A program made the translations under genes and the position numbers. A stretch of 64,000 bases of DNA. Source: Alteromonas macleodii. GTDB lineage: Bacteria > Pseudomonadota > Gammaproteobacteria > Enterobacterales > Alteromonadaceae. Location: positions 4,541,902-4,605,901 of the forward strand of contig NZ_LR812090.1 of the NCBI RefSeq assembly GCF_903772925.1, written 5' to 3'. Below are positions 7,423 through 16,900 of this stretch, one piece after another (the stretch's first letter is position 1; each line of letters opens with the position of its first letter). The notes below the pieces were generated by a model. The model ran no database searches. It saw only the letters and a list, made by a program, of their open reading frames with translations, and was not told the DNA's origin.

Positions 7423-8400
7423 CTATCTCTCTCGTTGCCATTCTTCGGCAAGGCCACTGCTACTTATAGACAGTATATTATCATTGGGAAGGAAGCCGAC
7501 GCCATAAACAACTGCGGTTGGCGGTGAAATAGACTCTCTCGATGCCACTTGAATTGACTGAACTTGCTCGCCGTTTTTCAAATTCCAAAGATAAACCTTT
7601 CTGGCTGGCGAGCCTGTTAGTAAATACTGGCCATCTTTTGAAAACTCGACGTCGGTGAAGATTTTTTGTCGTGAAGCAAACTTCAGTGAAGTCACGGGCT
7701 GCCCGGTTTGTACATTCCACACTTGCGACTTACTTTGACTGTCGGCAGTAAAAGCAAACCGGCCTTCATCATCAAGCGCAACTTTTGTCACTCGGGTTGG
7801 GTGGGTGAAGGTATGAATTATTTGCCCAGTCTCAGTACTCCACAAATAGGCAATATAGTCATTGCCACCAGTAAGGGCAAACTTGCCATTAGGTGAGATA
7901 TCAATGGAATTAACTTTTTCCTGATGTCCAAAAAATTCGAGGCGACGAGAGGTGCGCGGCTCAAAATACATCACCTTGCCATTTGAGCGAGCGACGAGTA
8001 TGCCATTACCATTATTGGTGACTACCACGTCGCGAATAGAGGACTCATCTATTCGCCAAAACCCTTCTGGTTCGCCAGTTTCTAAACTCCAAAGAGCAAA
8101 CGCTTCACGGTCAGCAGTTACCACATAGCGCTTGTCTGCACTAATGTGCACTGACATCACTAAGTTGTTGCCTTCCCCTTGATGACTCCAATGATAGAGC
8201 GGTTCGCTCTGCCCAATTCGCCATACATTGACCCCATTGTTCACGCCAGATACCACCGCTAACGTGCCGTCGGTGGATATATCTGCCGCGTATGCGCCCT
8301 CTTCTACATGACGCCACTGCTGTATTGGCGTAGTATCAGGGACAGAACATCCCATGGAATTGCCAATAAGTAAGGTGAGTAACACTATTCTATGGAACAT
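7423..8400 (-). CDS. WD40-repeat lipoprotein
   Basis: A 325-residue protein that starts with a lipoprotein-like signal (MFHRIVLLTLLIGNSMGC) with Cys18 as the likely lipidated residue; the lipobox SMGC is imperfect. The rest is a series of WD40-type blades, each with a DISTDG- or FSKDG-like turn and a closing VWRI, LWSL, LWST, VWNV or LWNL strand. About seven blades can be counted, giving one propeller. The start at 8400 is preferred to 8415 because TAGG lies upstream and the signal peptide then has a normal length. The partner is unknown. It is co-directional with slyX (9 bases) and diverges from fkpA. Confidence 0.8.
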   Translation of the reverse strand: MFHRIVLLTLLIGNSMGCSVPDTTPIQQWRHVEEGAYAADISTDGTLAVVSGVNNGVNVWRIGQSEPLYHWSHQGEGNNLVMSVHISADKRYVVTADREAFALWSLETGEPEGFWRIDESSIRDVVVTNNGNGILVARSNGKVMYFEPRTSRRLEFFGHQEKVNSIDISPNGKFALTGGNDYIAYLWSTETGQIIHTFTHPTRVTKVALDDEGRFAFTADSQSKSQVWNVQTGQPVTSLKFASRQKIFTDVEFSKDGQYLLTGSPARKVYLWNLKNGEQVQSIQVASRESISPPTAVVYGVGFLPNDNILSISSSGLAEEWQRER

Positions 8401-8552
8401 TTGAGGCCTAAACATAATCAAATGGGTTTCGCTTTGTAAACGCTAGGTTTAACATAGCATGGATCACGCATCTTTAACTATCGTGCAAACTGCCTTAGAT
8501 GCAGCAGTATAGACATAGACGCATGATGATAATAATTAATGGAGACGTTTTT

Positions 8553-9338
8553 ATGCAGAAGTCGCTCGTTGCCTTATCTACTATCGCTGCGCTAGGCCTT
8601 TTCGCTTGCCAGCCAAACACATCTGATGAGGCCGCTTCTACAAGCGCTGATAGTGCAAAAACAACTGCTGTTGCAGCAGAAGAAATGACAGATACACAAA
8701 AGCAAGCTTACGCCATGGGCGCGAGTATGGGTCTGTTCGTTAGCAACCGTGCCGAACAACAAGAGCAGCTTGGTTTAACCCTAGACCAAGATGCACTACA
8801 ACAAGGCTTTAAAGACGGCCTGAACGACACCCTTAAGTTTACGCCAGAGCAAATTCAGCAAATCGCTCAACAGGGCGAAGAAGAATTGCGTGCTAAACAG
8901 CAAGAAATGGCTGAACAAGCTGCTGAGAAAAACATTGAAGCAGGTCTTGCTTACCTAGAAGAAAATGGTAAGAAAGAAGGCGTGACGACAACAGAGTCTG
9001 GTCTTCAATACGAAGTACTTGAAGAAGGCGAAGGCGCAAGCCCAGAAGCAACAGACATGGTAAAAGTTCACTACCGTGGCACCTTGCTTGATGGTACAGA
9101 GTTCGACTCTTCTTATAAGCGTGGCGAGCCAGCTGAGTTTCCACTTAATCGCGTAATCGCGGGTTGGACTGAAGGCGTACAGCTAATGAAAGAAGGCGCG
9201 AAATACCGCTTCCACATTCCATCAGAGCTTGCTTATGGCGCACGCTCAACAGGCGCGATCACGCCTAACTCAACGCTAATTTTTGATGTTGAGCTTCTAG
9301 AAGTGGTTAAACCTGAAGCCGAAGCGCAAGCTGAATAA
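8553..9338 (+). CDS. fkpA: FKBP-type peptidyl-prolyl isomerase, lipoprotein form
   Basis: A 261-residue Mip/FkpA-type isomerase that catalyses cis-trans proline isomerisation in the periplasm. The start at 8553 follows GGAG at 8541 and gives a signal peptide with lipobox LFAC at Cys19, so the protein is probably membrane-tethered, unlike soluble E. coli FkpA. Residues about 45-150 are the N-terminal helical dimerisation domain ([12 protein letters not shown] onwards). Residues about 165-252 are the FKBP domain with [30 protein letters not shown] and IPSELAYG. A strong terminator follows at 9362. It diverges from the WD40 lipoprotein gene. Confidence 0.95.
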   Translation: MQKSLVALSTIAALGLFACQPNTSDEAASTSADSAKTTAVAAEEMTDTQKQAYAMGASMGLFVSNRAEQQEQLGLTLDQDALQQGFKDGLNDTLKFTPEQIQQIAQQGEEELRAKQQEMAEQAAEKNIEAGLAYLEENGKKEGVTTTESGLQYEVLEEGEGASPEATDMVKVHYRGTLLDGTEFDSSYKRGEPAEFPLNRVIAGWTEGVQLMKEGAKYRFHIPSELAYGARSTGAITPNSTLIFDVELLEVVKPEAEAQAE

Positions 9339-9361
9339 ACCAGCGAATTGGGCATAAGAGA

Positions 9362-9388
9362 AAGCCGACGCATAGCGTCGGCTTTTTT
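9362..9388 (+). terminator. Intrinsic terminator of fkpA
   Basis: AAGCCGACGC (9362-9371) pairs with GCGTCGGCTT (9375-9384) around ATA, followed by a T-run to 9388. It starts 23 bases after the fkpA stop. Confidence 0.93.
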
Positions 9389-9604
9389 GTTTTAGTGAGT
9401 CAGCGTGATCCTTGCTTACCTTTTCCCTACGAGCTAGTGGATTTTCACCACGCGCGTACCCAAATAGTAATGTGGGTTATTCAATATGCTTGGTGCCTCG
9501 AATTACACTTTAAAGCATAGCTTAAAATCGCAAAATTTCACGGCCCTAACAAAGCTTTTTAGGAACAATTAAACCTTAAAAACTAGGGCTTAAAACTAAA
9601 GGTT

Positions 9605-9874
9605 TTAACGGTTAGGTGCGCGTCGTCTTTCCGTATGGACTTTGAACGTCGCAAAGTGGTTAAGCAATGAGTGCCCTACTTTATACATGGCACACGCTAA
9701 GATAAGGTATATCACAGTTCGTACACTATTTAAGCGAACAACTATATCAAGTAAGGCATACAACAATAACAGCGCGCCGCTTAAAAACAGCATAAAACCT
9801 ATGATAGTGCCGCTGGTTTGAAGCGGATCGCTCCCCGACCGTCGGCGGTTCAACACAGGCATTCTGTTACGCAT
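9605..9874 (-). CDS. Small two-pass membrane protein, unknown
   Basis: An 89-residue protein with two hydrophobic segments (about residues 24-45, IIGFMLFLSGALLLLYALLDIV, and 54-70, VIYLILACAMYKVG) and basic ends (NRRRSG near the start, HTERRRAPNR at the end). It is not recognised. By the positive-inside rule both ends should face the cytoplasm. AGGGG lies 7 bases before the ATG at 9874, which supports translation. It stands alone between fkpA and greB, diverging from greB. Confidence 0.7.
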   Translation of the reverse strand: MRNRMPVLNRRRSGSDPLQTSGTIIGFMLFLSGALLLLYALLDIVVRLNSVRTVIYLILACAMYKVGHSLLNHFATFKVHTERRRAPNR

Positions 9875-10048
9875 TCATTTCCCCTAATGGCTAGTATGAT
9901 ATTGATACTACGACACTGACAGAAAGGTTTATGTTCAATAATTATTCAATCTGTCTATTTTGTCACTTTTTACCTTATCGAAAGATTGCGTTTTGCCTTA
10001 TTACCCACATAAAGTAGGGGTAATTAGCTGGATTATTTATAGGACATT

Positions 10049-10534
10049 GTGAAAACACCGCTTATCACTCGAAAAGGCTATTTAAAGCTTAAACAAGAAC
10101 TGGATTTCTTGTGGCGTGAAGAACGGCCAGAAATCACTCGCAAGGTAACTTGGGCAGCCAGCCTGGGCGATAGGAGTGAGAATGCTGACTACCAATACAA
10201 CAAAAAGAAGCTTCGCGAAATTGACCGTCGAGTTCGTTACTTACGCAAATGCTTAGAGAACCTAAAAGTTGTTGATTACGATCCACAGCAAGAAGGGAAA
10301 GTGTTCTTTGGTGCTTGGGTGGAAATTGAAAACGAATCTGGCGCTGTTATGGAGCTTCGCTTAGTTGGCTATGATGAAATATTTGGCCGTAAGGACTATA
10401 TCTCTATTGATTCACCCATGGCCCGTGCTCTACTTGGCAAAGAAGAGGACGATGAGTTTATTGTTAAAACTGAGGCGGGTACTAAAGAGTGGTGGATAAA
10501 CCGTATTTGGTACGACGCAACAGATAAACTTTGA
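10049..10534 (+). CDS. greB: Transcript cleavage factor GreB
   Basis: A 161-residue GreB. It rescues backtracked RNA polymerase by inserting its coiled coil through the secondary channel and stimulating cleavage of the 3' RNA end. The N-terminal coiled coil (about 1-78) has the tip acidic motif DRSENADYQYNKKKLREIDRRVRYL, with the two acidic residues of the tip visible as D and E. The C-terminal FKBP-like domain has GAWVEIENE, LVGYDE and ISIDSPMARALLGK. The start is GTG at 10049 with AGGA just upstream. The length matches E. coli GreB. It precedes tex, as in other gammaproteobacteria. Confidence 0.95.
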   Translation: MKTPLITRKGYLKLKQELDFLWREERPEITRKVTWAASLGDRSENADYQYNKKKLREIDRRVRYLRKCLENLKVVDYDPQQEGKVFFGAWVEIENESGAVMELRLVGYDEIFGRKDYISIDSPMARALLGKEEDDEFIVKTEAGTKEWWINRIWYDATDKL

Positions 10535-10598
10535 ATAAAGAGATGGTCTTCTTAACTACCCAGTTGTAACACAATGATCAGACGACTTTCCCTACACC

Positions 10599-10627
10599 GC
10601 GGTGATATACTCACCGCTCTTATTTTC
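10599..10627 (+). terminator. Probable weak terminator after greB
   Basis: GCGGTG (10599-10604) pairs with CACCGC (10612-10617) around a 7-base loop, followed by TCTTATTTT. The T-tract is interrupted, so efficiency is doubtful. Confidence 0.45.
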
Positions 10628-10712
10628 ACTACTAACGCTGTGTATGTAAGCCTGTCACACACCGTTTATTCGCCATTGCCTAACGCGAACTTTTAGTATC
10701 TTAGAGCGACTT

Positions 10713-13103
10713 ATGATTACCAATAAAATTGCAGAAGAGCTTAGCGTTCAACCCTCGCAAGTAACTGCCGCAGTAAAACTTCTCGATGAAGGGGCAACCG
10801 TTCCTTTCATTGCCCGATACCGCAAAGAAGTAACCCAAGGCCTTGATGATACGCAGCTGCGTAATCTAGAGCAGCGCTTGACCTACTTACGTGAGCTAGA
10901 AGAACGCCGCGACGTTATTCTTAAATCTATCGAAGAGCAGGGCAAACTAACTGACGAACTTAAAAGCAGCATTGCCGGTGCTGACAGCAAAACAACCCTT
11001 GAAGACTTGTACTTACCGTATAAGCCTCGTCGACGCACTAAAGGACAAATTGCTATCGAAGCAGGTTTAGCGCCACTAGCCGATGCATTGTTTGGCAACC
11101 CTGACACAGACGCTGAAAGCAAAGCGCAAGAGTTTGTAAATGCAGACAACGGCGTTGCTGATACTAAAGCCGCGCTAGAAGGTGCTCGCTATATCCTTAT
11201 GGAAAGGTTTGCTGAAGATGCCGCTTTGCTAGCGAAAGTGCGCCATTACCTTACTGAAAATGCTCACGTAAAAAGTACGGTTGTACCAGGTAAAGAACAA
11301 GAAGCGGCCAAATATAAAGACTATTTTGAACATAGCGAGAAATACAAAAAGGTACCCTCGCATCGCGCATTGGCCATGTTCCGAGGTCGCAATGAAGGCA
11401 TGCTTCATATTCAGCTAGATGCAGATCCACAATCAGAAGAAAAGGGGCCATCTCATTGCGAACACATTATCGCAAGCCACTACGATATCATGCACCGCGG
11501 TCGTGGCGCGGATGATTTCTTAGCTCAGGTTGTGCAGTGGACGTGGAAAATCAAAATTGGTTTACACATGGAAACAGAGCTATTCAGTGCCCTTCGAGAG
11601 CGTGCTGAAGAAGAAGCCATTGAAGTATTTGCTAAAAACTTAAACGACCTGTTGATGGCTGCACCTGCAGGTGCAAAAACCACTATGGGACTAGATCCAG
11701 GTTTAAGAACCGGCGTTAAGGTAGCAGTAGTAGACAGTACAGGTAAGGTGGTAGCAACCAACACCATATTCCCACATGCTCCGCAAAATCAGTGGGATAA
11801 GTCTATTCGCACGCTAACAACCTTGTGCAAACAATACAAAGTAGATTTAATCAGCATTGGCAATGGTACAGGTTCGCGCGAAACAGACAAACTTGTTGGC
11901 GAAATGCTCAAAAACAATAGCGAGCTTACTGCACAAAAAATTATGGTCAGTGAAGCTGGCGCTTCTGTATATTCAGCGTCTGAGCTTGCCTCGAAGGAAC
12001 TGCCTGACCTTGACGTGTCAATTCGCGGCGCGGTGTCTATCGCTCGACGCTTGCAAGACCCACTCGCAGAACTCGTTAAAATTGAGCCTAAAGCCATTGG
12101 TGTAGGCCAATACCAGCACGATGTAAGTCAAAGCCAGCTGGGTAAATCCCTTGACCGTGTTATTGAAGACTGTGTGAACGCCGTTGGCGTTGACCTAAAC
12201 ACCGCATCGCCTGCGCTATTAAGCTATGTATCAGGCTTAAATAAAACTCTAGCGCATAACATTGTTAATTTTAGAGACACCAATGGTGCTTTCCCAGACC
12301 GTAAAGCACTGTTAAAAGTTGAGCGTTTGGGTCCAAAAGCTTTTGAGCAAGCGGCGGGTTTCTTGCGTATTGTAAACGGCACCAACCCACTTGATGCCTC
12401 TGCGGTTCACCCCGAAGCATACCCGGTAGTCGATAAAATTGTAGATACCACTGCGGTTGCAGTTAATGACATTGTCGGCAATACCGAGTTACTTAAAAGC
12501 TTGTCGCCAGATACCTTTACCAGCGATGCATTCGGCTTACCTACCGTTAAAGACATCCTTAAAGAGCTCGACAAGCCAGGTCGTGACCCTCGCCCTGAAT
12601 TTAAAACAGCGGCGTTTAAAGAAGGCGTTGAAACTATTAACGACCTTAAGCCGGGTATGATTTTAGAAGGCGTAGTGAGCAATGTAGCTAACTTTGGCGC
12701 ATTTGTTGATGTGGGCGTGCATCAAGATGGACTGGTACATATCTCTGCATTGACCAACAAGTTTATCTCAGACCCTCGCGAGGTAGTTAAAGCCGGCGAT
12801 ATCGTGAAAGTAAAAGTGCTGGAAGTAGACGTACCGCGTAAGCGTATTTCTTTTACCATGCGCTTAGACGACACACCAAATCAAAGTAATAATGCCGGTG
12901 GCTATAGCTCTTCAAGTAAGGGCTCTTCAGGTAAAGGTGCGAATAACCAAGGCTCAGGTAAAGATCAAAACAAAGGGGCTGGACGTGCCAACGGTAAAGC
13001 AAATCCGCGCTCGAATAAGGGAGGCGGCAATCGCAACAGCCAGCCTCAAAACAGCGCCATGGGCAATGCCTTTGCTGACGCGTTTGCTAAGGCGAAAAAG
13101 TAA
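10713..13103 (+). CDS. tex: RNA-binding transcription accessory protein Tex
   Basis: A 796-residue Tex (YhgF) protein. Domains in order: N-terminal helix-turn-helix core ([34 protein letters not shown]), YqgF/RuvC-like domain with [17 protein letters not shown] at about 328-344, helix-hairpin-helix domain ([22 protein letters not shown]), and an S1 RNA-binding domain at about 648-720 ([24 protein letters not shown]). The last 70 residues are a glycine, serine and asparagine rich basic tail ending in [10 protein letters not shown]. It acts on nucleic acids and transcription in the cytoplasm; the precise reaction is unsettled. A terminator follows at 13141. Confidence 0.96.
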   Translation: MITNKIAEELSVQPSQVTAAVKLLDEGATVPFIARYRKEVTQGLDDTQLRNLEQRLTYLRELEERRDVILKSIEEQGKLTDELKSSIAGADSKTTLEDLYLPYKPRRRTKGQIAIEAGLAPLADALFGNPDTDAESKAQEFVNADNGVADTKAALEGARYILMERFAEDAALLAKVRHYLTENAHVKSTVVPGKEQEAAKYKDYFEHSEKYKKVPSHRALAMFRGRNEGMLHIQLDADPQSEEKGPSHCEHIIASHYDIMHRGRGADDFLAQVVQWTWKIKIGLHMETELFSALRERAEEEAIEVFAKNLNDLLMAAPAGAKTTMGLDPGLRTGVKVAVVDSTGKVVATNTIFPHAPQNQWDKSIRTLTTLCKQYKVDLISIGNGTGSRETDKLVGEMLKNNSELTAQKIMVSEAGASVYSASELASKELPDLDVSIRGAVSIARRLQDPLAELVKIEPKAIGVGQYQHDVSQSQLGKSLDRVIEDCVNAVGVDLNTASPALLSYVSGLNKTLAHNIVNFRDTNGAFPDRKALLKVERLGPKAFEQAAGFLRIVNGTNPLDASAVHPEAYPVVDKIVDTTAVAVNDIVGNTELLKSLSPDTFTSDAFGLPTVKDILKELDKPGRDPRPEFKTAAFKEGVETINDLKPGMILEGVVSNVANFGAFVDVGVHQDGLVHISALTNKFISDPREVVKAGDIVKVKVLEVDVPRKRISFTMRLDDTPNQSNNAGGYSSSSKGSSGKGANNQGSGKDQNKGAGRANGKANPRSNKGGGNRNSQPQNSAMGNAFADAFAKAKK

Positions 13104-13140
13104 ACCCTAGCCATTCATTATCGCTTATTTTGTTTTATAA

Positions 13141-13169
13141 AGGGCTTGTCGCAAGACAGGCCCTTTTTT
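13141..13169 (+). terminator. Intrinsic terminator of tex
   Basis: AGGGCTTGTC (13141-13150) pairs with GACAGGCCCT (13155-13164) with one T-G wobble and a GCAA tetraloop, followed by a T-run. Confidence 0.9.
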
Positions 13170-13499
13170 GTTGCTCTTCCATTTATCCTTTCGCTTTTGC
13201 TACATTAGTTATGGTGCAATTGAGAGTATTAACGCTCAACAATACTTGCGTAAAAAGCATTAATACCAATCCGTATAGTTAAAGATACCGAAACAATGAA
13301 AAGGTGTGGGTCACACCGAAACCGAAGTTCGTATGTTAGTAGCGTTTAACGAAGGTAATGTTGCTCATTTGACCTCAGCCTTTTTCTAGGCAGTACTTTC
13401 GGACGACCATAATGAGTTAACGGCCAACGACCTTTGATGTACGCGTGTTTCATCTAGCTCTACAGCAAAGATCACCTGCCCTAATCAGAGGATGATGTT
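13170..13499. other. Intergenic region before the dual-hydrolase gene
   Basis: No gene is seen in these 330 bases. A short hairpin GGTGTG (13303-13308) with CACACC (13312-13317) around GGT is present without a T-run and could be an operator. GAGGA near 13489 is the ribosome binding site for the gene at 13500. The base composition resembles the rest of the window and no decayed gene could be translated. Confidence 0.5.
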
Positions 13500-15278
13500 A
13501 TGAACTTACCTGTTTCAGAAAGCATGCTAAATGTCAGCGCAGACTTCCCCGACCTTCGGGATCGCTATTACCAACCCAACCTCACCCCGCTTAAGCCTTT
13601 TATCGATCCGCCGGGTAACTTGGGTATATTAGACCAAGGCCAAGACGGCGCCTGTACAGGCTTTGCCTTGGCCGCCACCATAAATTTTATCTATCGCCAA
13701 CAAGGCCGAAAACATACCGTGAGCCCATGGATGCTTTATGCCATGGCAAAGCGTCACGATGAATGGTTGGGCGAAGCCTATGACGGTTCGAGTTGCCGCG
13801 GCGCTATTAAAGGCTGGTATAACAGTGGGGTGTGCAGCGACTCTCTGACAAAAGATATTAATCACAGCAACGAATTTGAAATGACCCTCGCCATAGCTGA
13901 TAACGCCAGTAATCATAGGCTTGGCGCATACTACCGGCTTGAACGGGAAATTAGCGATTTTCATGCTGCACTTAATGAAGTGGGTGTTATTTTTGTGTCA
14001 GCAAGAATACATGAAGGCTGGAAAGACGCCGAGGGCGACGCGATAAAATTAAGGCCTGAGCCCATGGGAGGCCATGCGTTCGCCATTGTTGGCTATAACG
14101 ATGAAGGCTTTTGGATTCAAAATTCGTGGGGTACGGATTGGAAAAAGTCAGGGCTGGCACTCTGGCGATACGATGACTGGGCGTTAAATGTTATGGATGC
14201 TTGGGTGGTGCAACTCGCACTCCCTATTTCAGGTACGGGTACCTACCATCAGGCTACGCGCTCTATCGCACAGGGGCTGTTCTATCGCTCTACACCACGA
14301 GTAAGTATTCAAGATCACTTCGTCCATTTTGATGACGGGCACTTTGATACTAAAAGTAAATATTGGAGCAACAAAAACCACGTCGATACCATTATTGAAA
14401 AGCTCTCTGACAGTAATCATCAGCATGTAATGCTGTACGCGCACGGTGGCTTAAATAGCATTAAAGCCTCGGCTAAACGCATTGCCGCCATGAAAGACAC
14501 CTTTCTTAAAAACGATGTGTACCCCATTCACTTCATGTATGACACAGGCATGCTTGAAGAGCTAAAGGACATTTTGGGCTTTAAGAATGAAGAAATTAGC
14601 GCCAAAGTCGGGGCATTTACCGACTACACCGATCGCATTTTAGAATGGGCGACACGTAAAGTGGGCGGCGCACTGTGGCGTGAAATGAAATCAGACGCTT
14701 GCTCGCCTTTTACCCGTACCACGTCCGACGGCACCTACTTTTTGACCAAGTTAGCTGGCTATCTTAAAAACAACCCAAGGATACAGCTGCATGTTGTGGG
14801 TCATTCGGCAGGCTCTATTTTTCATGCACACAGTCTATCAAGGTTATTCAAAGTTGATGAAAATATAAAAGTAACAAGCCTGCATTTAATGGCCCCAGCC
14901 ATTAGCTACTCACTATTTAACGAAAAGCTTTCGGAGTTTATAGAGGGAGAACATATCAAGTCGACCACGATTTACAACTTATCCGAAGCATTAGAAAAAG
15001 ATGATCACGTGGCGCGTATTTACCAAAAATCATTACTTTATTTAGTATCAAATGCATTTGAGCCTAAACCGGAGATGCCATTATTAGGTATGGCCGTGTT
15101 TAATCAGCCGCTGTCTAACGTAACGTTTGAATACAGCGAAGGAAAAGAAGGTGATGCGACGGCAGCTACATCCCACGGTGGATTTGATAGCGACGTAGAT
15201 ACCATGAACTCGGTACTTTCAGATATCACTGGCGGTACACCTAAATATCCGTTTACAAAGGCGATATTAGATTATTGA
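13500..15278 (+). CDS. Papain-like protease fused to a serine alpha/beta hydrolase
   Basis: A 592-residue protein with two apparent enzyme domains and no signal peptide. Residues about 15-240 are a C1-like papain fold: Gln46 and Cys52 in LDQGQDGACTGFA (the 6-residue Gln-Cys spacing of papain), His192 in MGGHAFAIVGYN, and Asn208 in WIQNSWGTDW. There is no obvious inhibitory propeptide. Residues about 305-592 look like an alpha/beta hydrolase: HGG (315-317) after a hydrophobic strand VMLYA, nucleophile elbow GHSAG with Ser436, and a likely catalytic His559 in TSHGGFDSD. GAGGA supports the start. It is a single transcription unit. The substrate is unknown; domain 1 is confident, domain 2 moderately so. 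Confidence 0.85.
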   Translation: MNLPVSESMLNVSADFPDLRDRYYQPNLTPLKPFIDPPGNLGILDQGQDGACTGFALAATINFIYRQQGRKHTVSPWMLYAMAKRHDEWLGEAYDGSSCRGAIKGWYNSGVCSDSLTKDINHSNEFEMTLAIADNASNHRLGAYYRLEREISDFHAALNEVGVIFVSARIHEGWKDAEGDAIKLRPEPMGGHAFAIVGYNDEGFWIQNSWGTDWKKSGLALWRYDDWALNVMDAWVVQLALPISGTGTYHQATRSIAQGLFYRSTPRVSIQDHFVHFDDGHFDTKSKYWSNKNHVDTIIEKLSDSNHQHVMLYAHGGLNSIKASAKRIAAMKDTFLKNDVYPIHFMYDTGMLEELKDILGFKNEEISAKVGAFTDYTDRILEWATRKVGGALWREMKSDACSPFTRTTSDGTYFLTKLAGYLKNNPRIQLHVVGHSAGSIFHAHSLSRLFKVDENIKVTSLHLMAPAISYSLFNEKLSEFIEGEHIKSTTIYNLSEALEKDDHVARIYQKSLLYLVSNAFEPKPEMPLLGMAVFNQPLSNVTFEYSEGKEGDATAATSHGGFDSDVDTMNSVLSDITGGTPKYPFTKAILDY

Positions 15279-15325
15279 GGCTTGCTGAAGCGAAGAAGCC
15301 TTTGCATAAATGAAAGTGCCGTTCT

Positions 15326-15348
15326 TGCGATTTAGCTCGCAGTTTTTT
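15326..15348 (+). terminator. Probable terminator of the dual-hydrolase gene
   Basis: TGCGA (15326-15330) pairs with TCGCA (15337-15341) around TTTAGC, followed by GTTTTTT. The stem is short. A second, looser hairpin, AGGCTT (15278-15283) with AAGCCT (15296-15301), overlaps the stop codon. Confidence 0.5.
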
Positions 15349-15441
15349 GGGCTAGATCGTGATTTATTCTGTAAGCTAAATTGTTGGTGTAATGTGAAGC
15401 AGCCAGCGCTAACTTGACGCTATTATGCTTGAAGCCGGCTA

Positions 15442-16392
15442 TTATGCTTGGAGAGATATACCTTCTCTTGACGGGGTGTAAGCTTGCAGATAAGCATTTT
15501 GAATGCGGCCTATTCTTGTCTGCATGGCGTCAGGCGCATTTGCCTCTAACCCCTGCGAAGATATAGCGTTTGCGGGGTTAGACGCACTATCCAACACTTC
15601 GTCTGCCGCCGCTCCTATTCTTGGGCCAGTGTTAATTTCGGACTCAGTGATAGTTTCAATACCTGAAACTGTATCGACACTATCAGTTGGAGTCTGCTCT
15701 GTAATAGATTCCACTGTTGGTGGGTTATCAGCTTGCGCTTTAGCAATCTCACTTCGCGCCTCTGTCGCTTTTTGAGATGCCTCTGCGGCCACCTTTAAAT
15801 CTTGCGAAGAAGGCTCAGCTGGTGCGAGCGCTGCGGCGCGCACCTGTTCCATTTTTTGCAGCGTTTCTTCTGGCGTTTTTTCTTCTGAGACGTCAATAGA
15901 CACCTCGCCATCGGTAACATAGCGCTTATTATCTGGGCCTGTAGTGTATTCATATCGCGGTGCACCAGCGTACTGCCCACCTGTTGTCGCATGCGCCTGC
16001 TCGTGAACTCTTACTTCCTGATCGCGAGCTTTTAACTGTTCAATTTCCGAAGCTTCTTGCTTCTCTTGTTGCTGTTGCTGCCTGTCTTTCGCGTCTTGCT
16101 TGCCTGCACTCTCGTCCTGCGCATTGTCTTTTTCTTGCCCAAACACGTTTTGGAAAGCGGCTTGAAGCTCGGTTTGTATTTGAGGACGTTCGTAGGTGAC
16201 AGGAGCTGGCGGCTGACCCGGGCTTTTAGCCTTATCAGTTTCAGAACCTAAACCTTTTTGAGAAGCGCCTTGCTGGGAGTCTGATGCTTGGGGAATAGTT
16301 TCCCGCTGCACGTTATCTCTACGGGCAGATTCTGTATTTATGTTCGCCGTGGGATAAGCAATGGCGTTAAGGATTGGCGTTACTATATTCAC
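15442..16392 (-). CDS. SprA-related putative metalloprotease
   Basis: A 316-residue protein of the SprA-related family (also called putative metalloprotease CJM1_0395 family). The family core is at about 118-165: LKARDQEVRVHEQAHATTGG, in which H130, E131 and H134 form an HExxH zinc motif, then GAPRYEYTTGPDNKRYVTDGEVSID. Both flanks are low-complexity, glutamine, serine and alanine rich, and look disordered (RQQQQQEKQE; ATEARSEIAKAQ). There is no signal peptide. Catalysis has not been shown for this family as far as I know. It starts 14 bases after the rod-like gene at 16407, so the two form an operon. Confidence 0.85.
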   Translation of the reverse strand: MNIVTPILNAIAYPTANINTESARRDNVQRETIPQASDSQQGASQKGLGSETDKAKSPGQPPAPVTYERPQIQTELQAAFQNVFGQEKDNAQDESAGKQDAKDRQQQQQEKQEASEIEQLKARDQEVRVHEQAHATTGGQYAGAPRYEYTTGPDNKRYVTDGEVSIDVSEEKTPEETLQKMEQVRAAALAPAEPSSQDLKVAAEASQKATEARSEIAKAQADNPPTVESITEQTPTDSVDTVSGIETITESEINTGPRIGAAADEVLDSASNPANAISSQGLEANAPDAMQTRIGRIQNAYLQAYTPSREGISLQA

Positions 16393-16406
16393 CGTACCTG
16401 CTCCAC

Positions 16407-16724
16407 TTAAGCCAATACGTCAATGATAGTGCCAAGCATCTCGTCGGCCACCCCTAAAACTTTGGCAGAAGCTTGGGCATTACGCTCGTTTACATTAAGC
16501 GCAATTAAGTCGTCGGTTAAACGCGTAGTGCTAGAAGCGGAGTTAGAAGAAGCGTTGTTTGTTTCGCTGCTAGCCACTGTAGGTTGAGCGGGTGCAATCG
16601 CATCTTCAGCTGTGCGCTGAGCAATATTTGCCGCTGCCTGCGATACGCCGTCGCTTGCACTTTGTAACCCATACTGAGCCGCTGCAAATGCAGAGCCTGC
16701 ACTTAAACCATCAATATTAGTCAT
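16407..16724 (-). CDS. Mini flagellar-rod-like protein
   Basis: A 105-residue protein not assigned to a named family. Its two ends resemble the two terminal helices of flagellar axial proteins (FlgB, FlgC, FlgG): the N-terminus SAFAAAQYGLQSASDGVSQAAANIA has the pattern of the rod-protein N-terminal helix ending in a NIA-like motif, and the C-terminus LIALNVNERNAQASAKVLGVADEMLGTIIDVLA has the pattern of the C-terminal helix. The middle (about 45-68) is a short serine, asparagine and alanine linker instead of a folded domain. No other flagellar gene is in the window. It is the first gene of a two-gene operon with the SprA-related gene. The resemblance is from reading only. Confidence 0.7.
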   Translation of the reverse strand: MTNIDGLSAGSAFAAAQYGLQSASDGVSQAAANIAQRTAEDAIAPAQPTVASSETNNASSNSASSTTRLTDDLIALNVNERNAQASAKVLGVADEMLGTIIDVLA

Positions 16725-16900
16725 ACACTACCCCTAACCTCTCATGTGCAATTATTGACCAATTTCACACAAATGGAAAGACATGTATCACACACTGCCA
16801 TTAACTTATTGTAAGCAGGCGACTTTTAATTAGCTGTAACGAAAGAAAAAGCTTCAAACCACTGATTAATAGCAGTTTGAAGCCCTGTTAAGGCGTTAGA

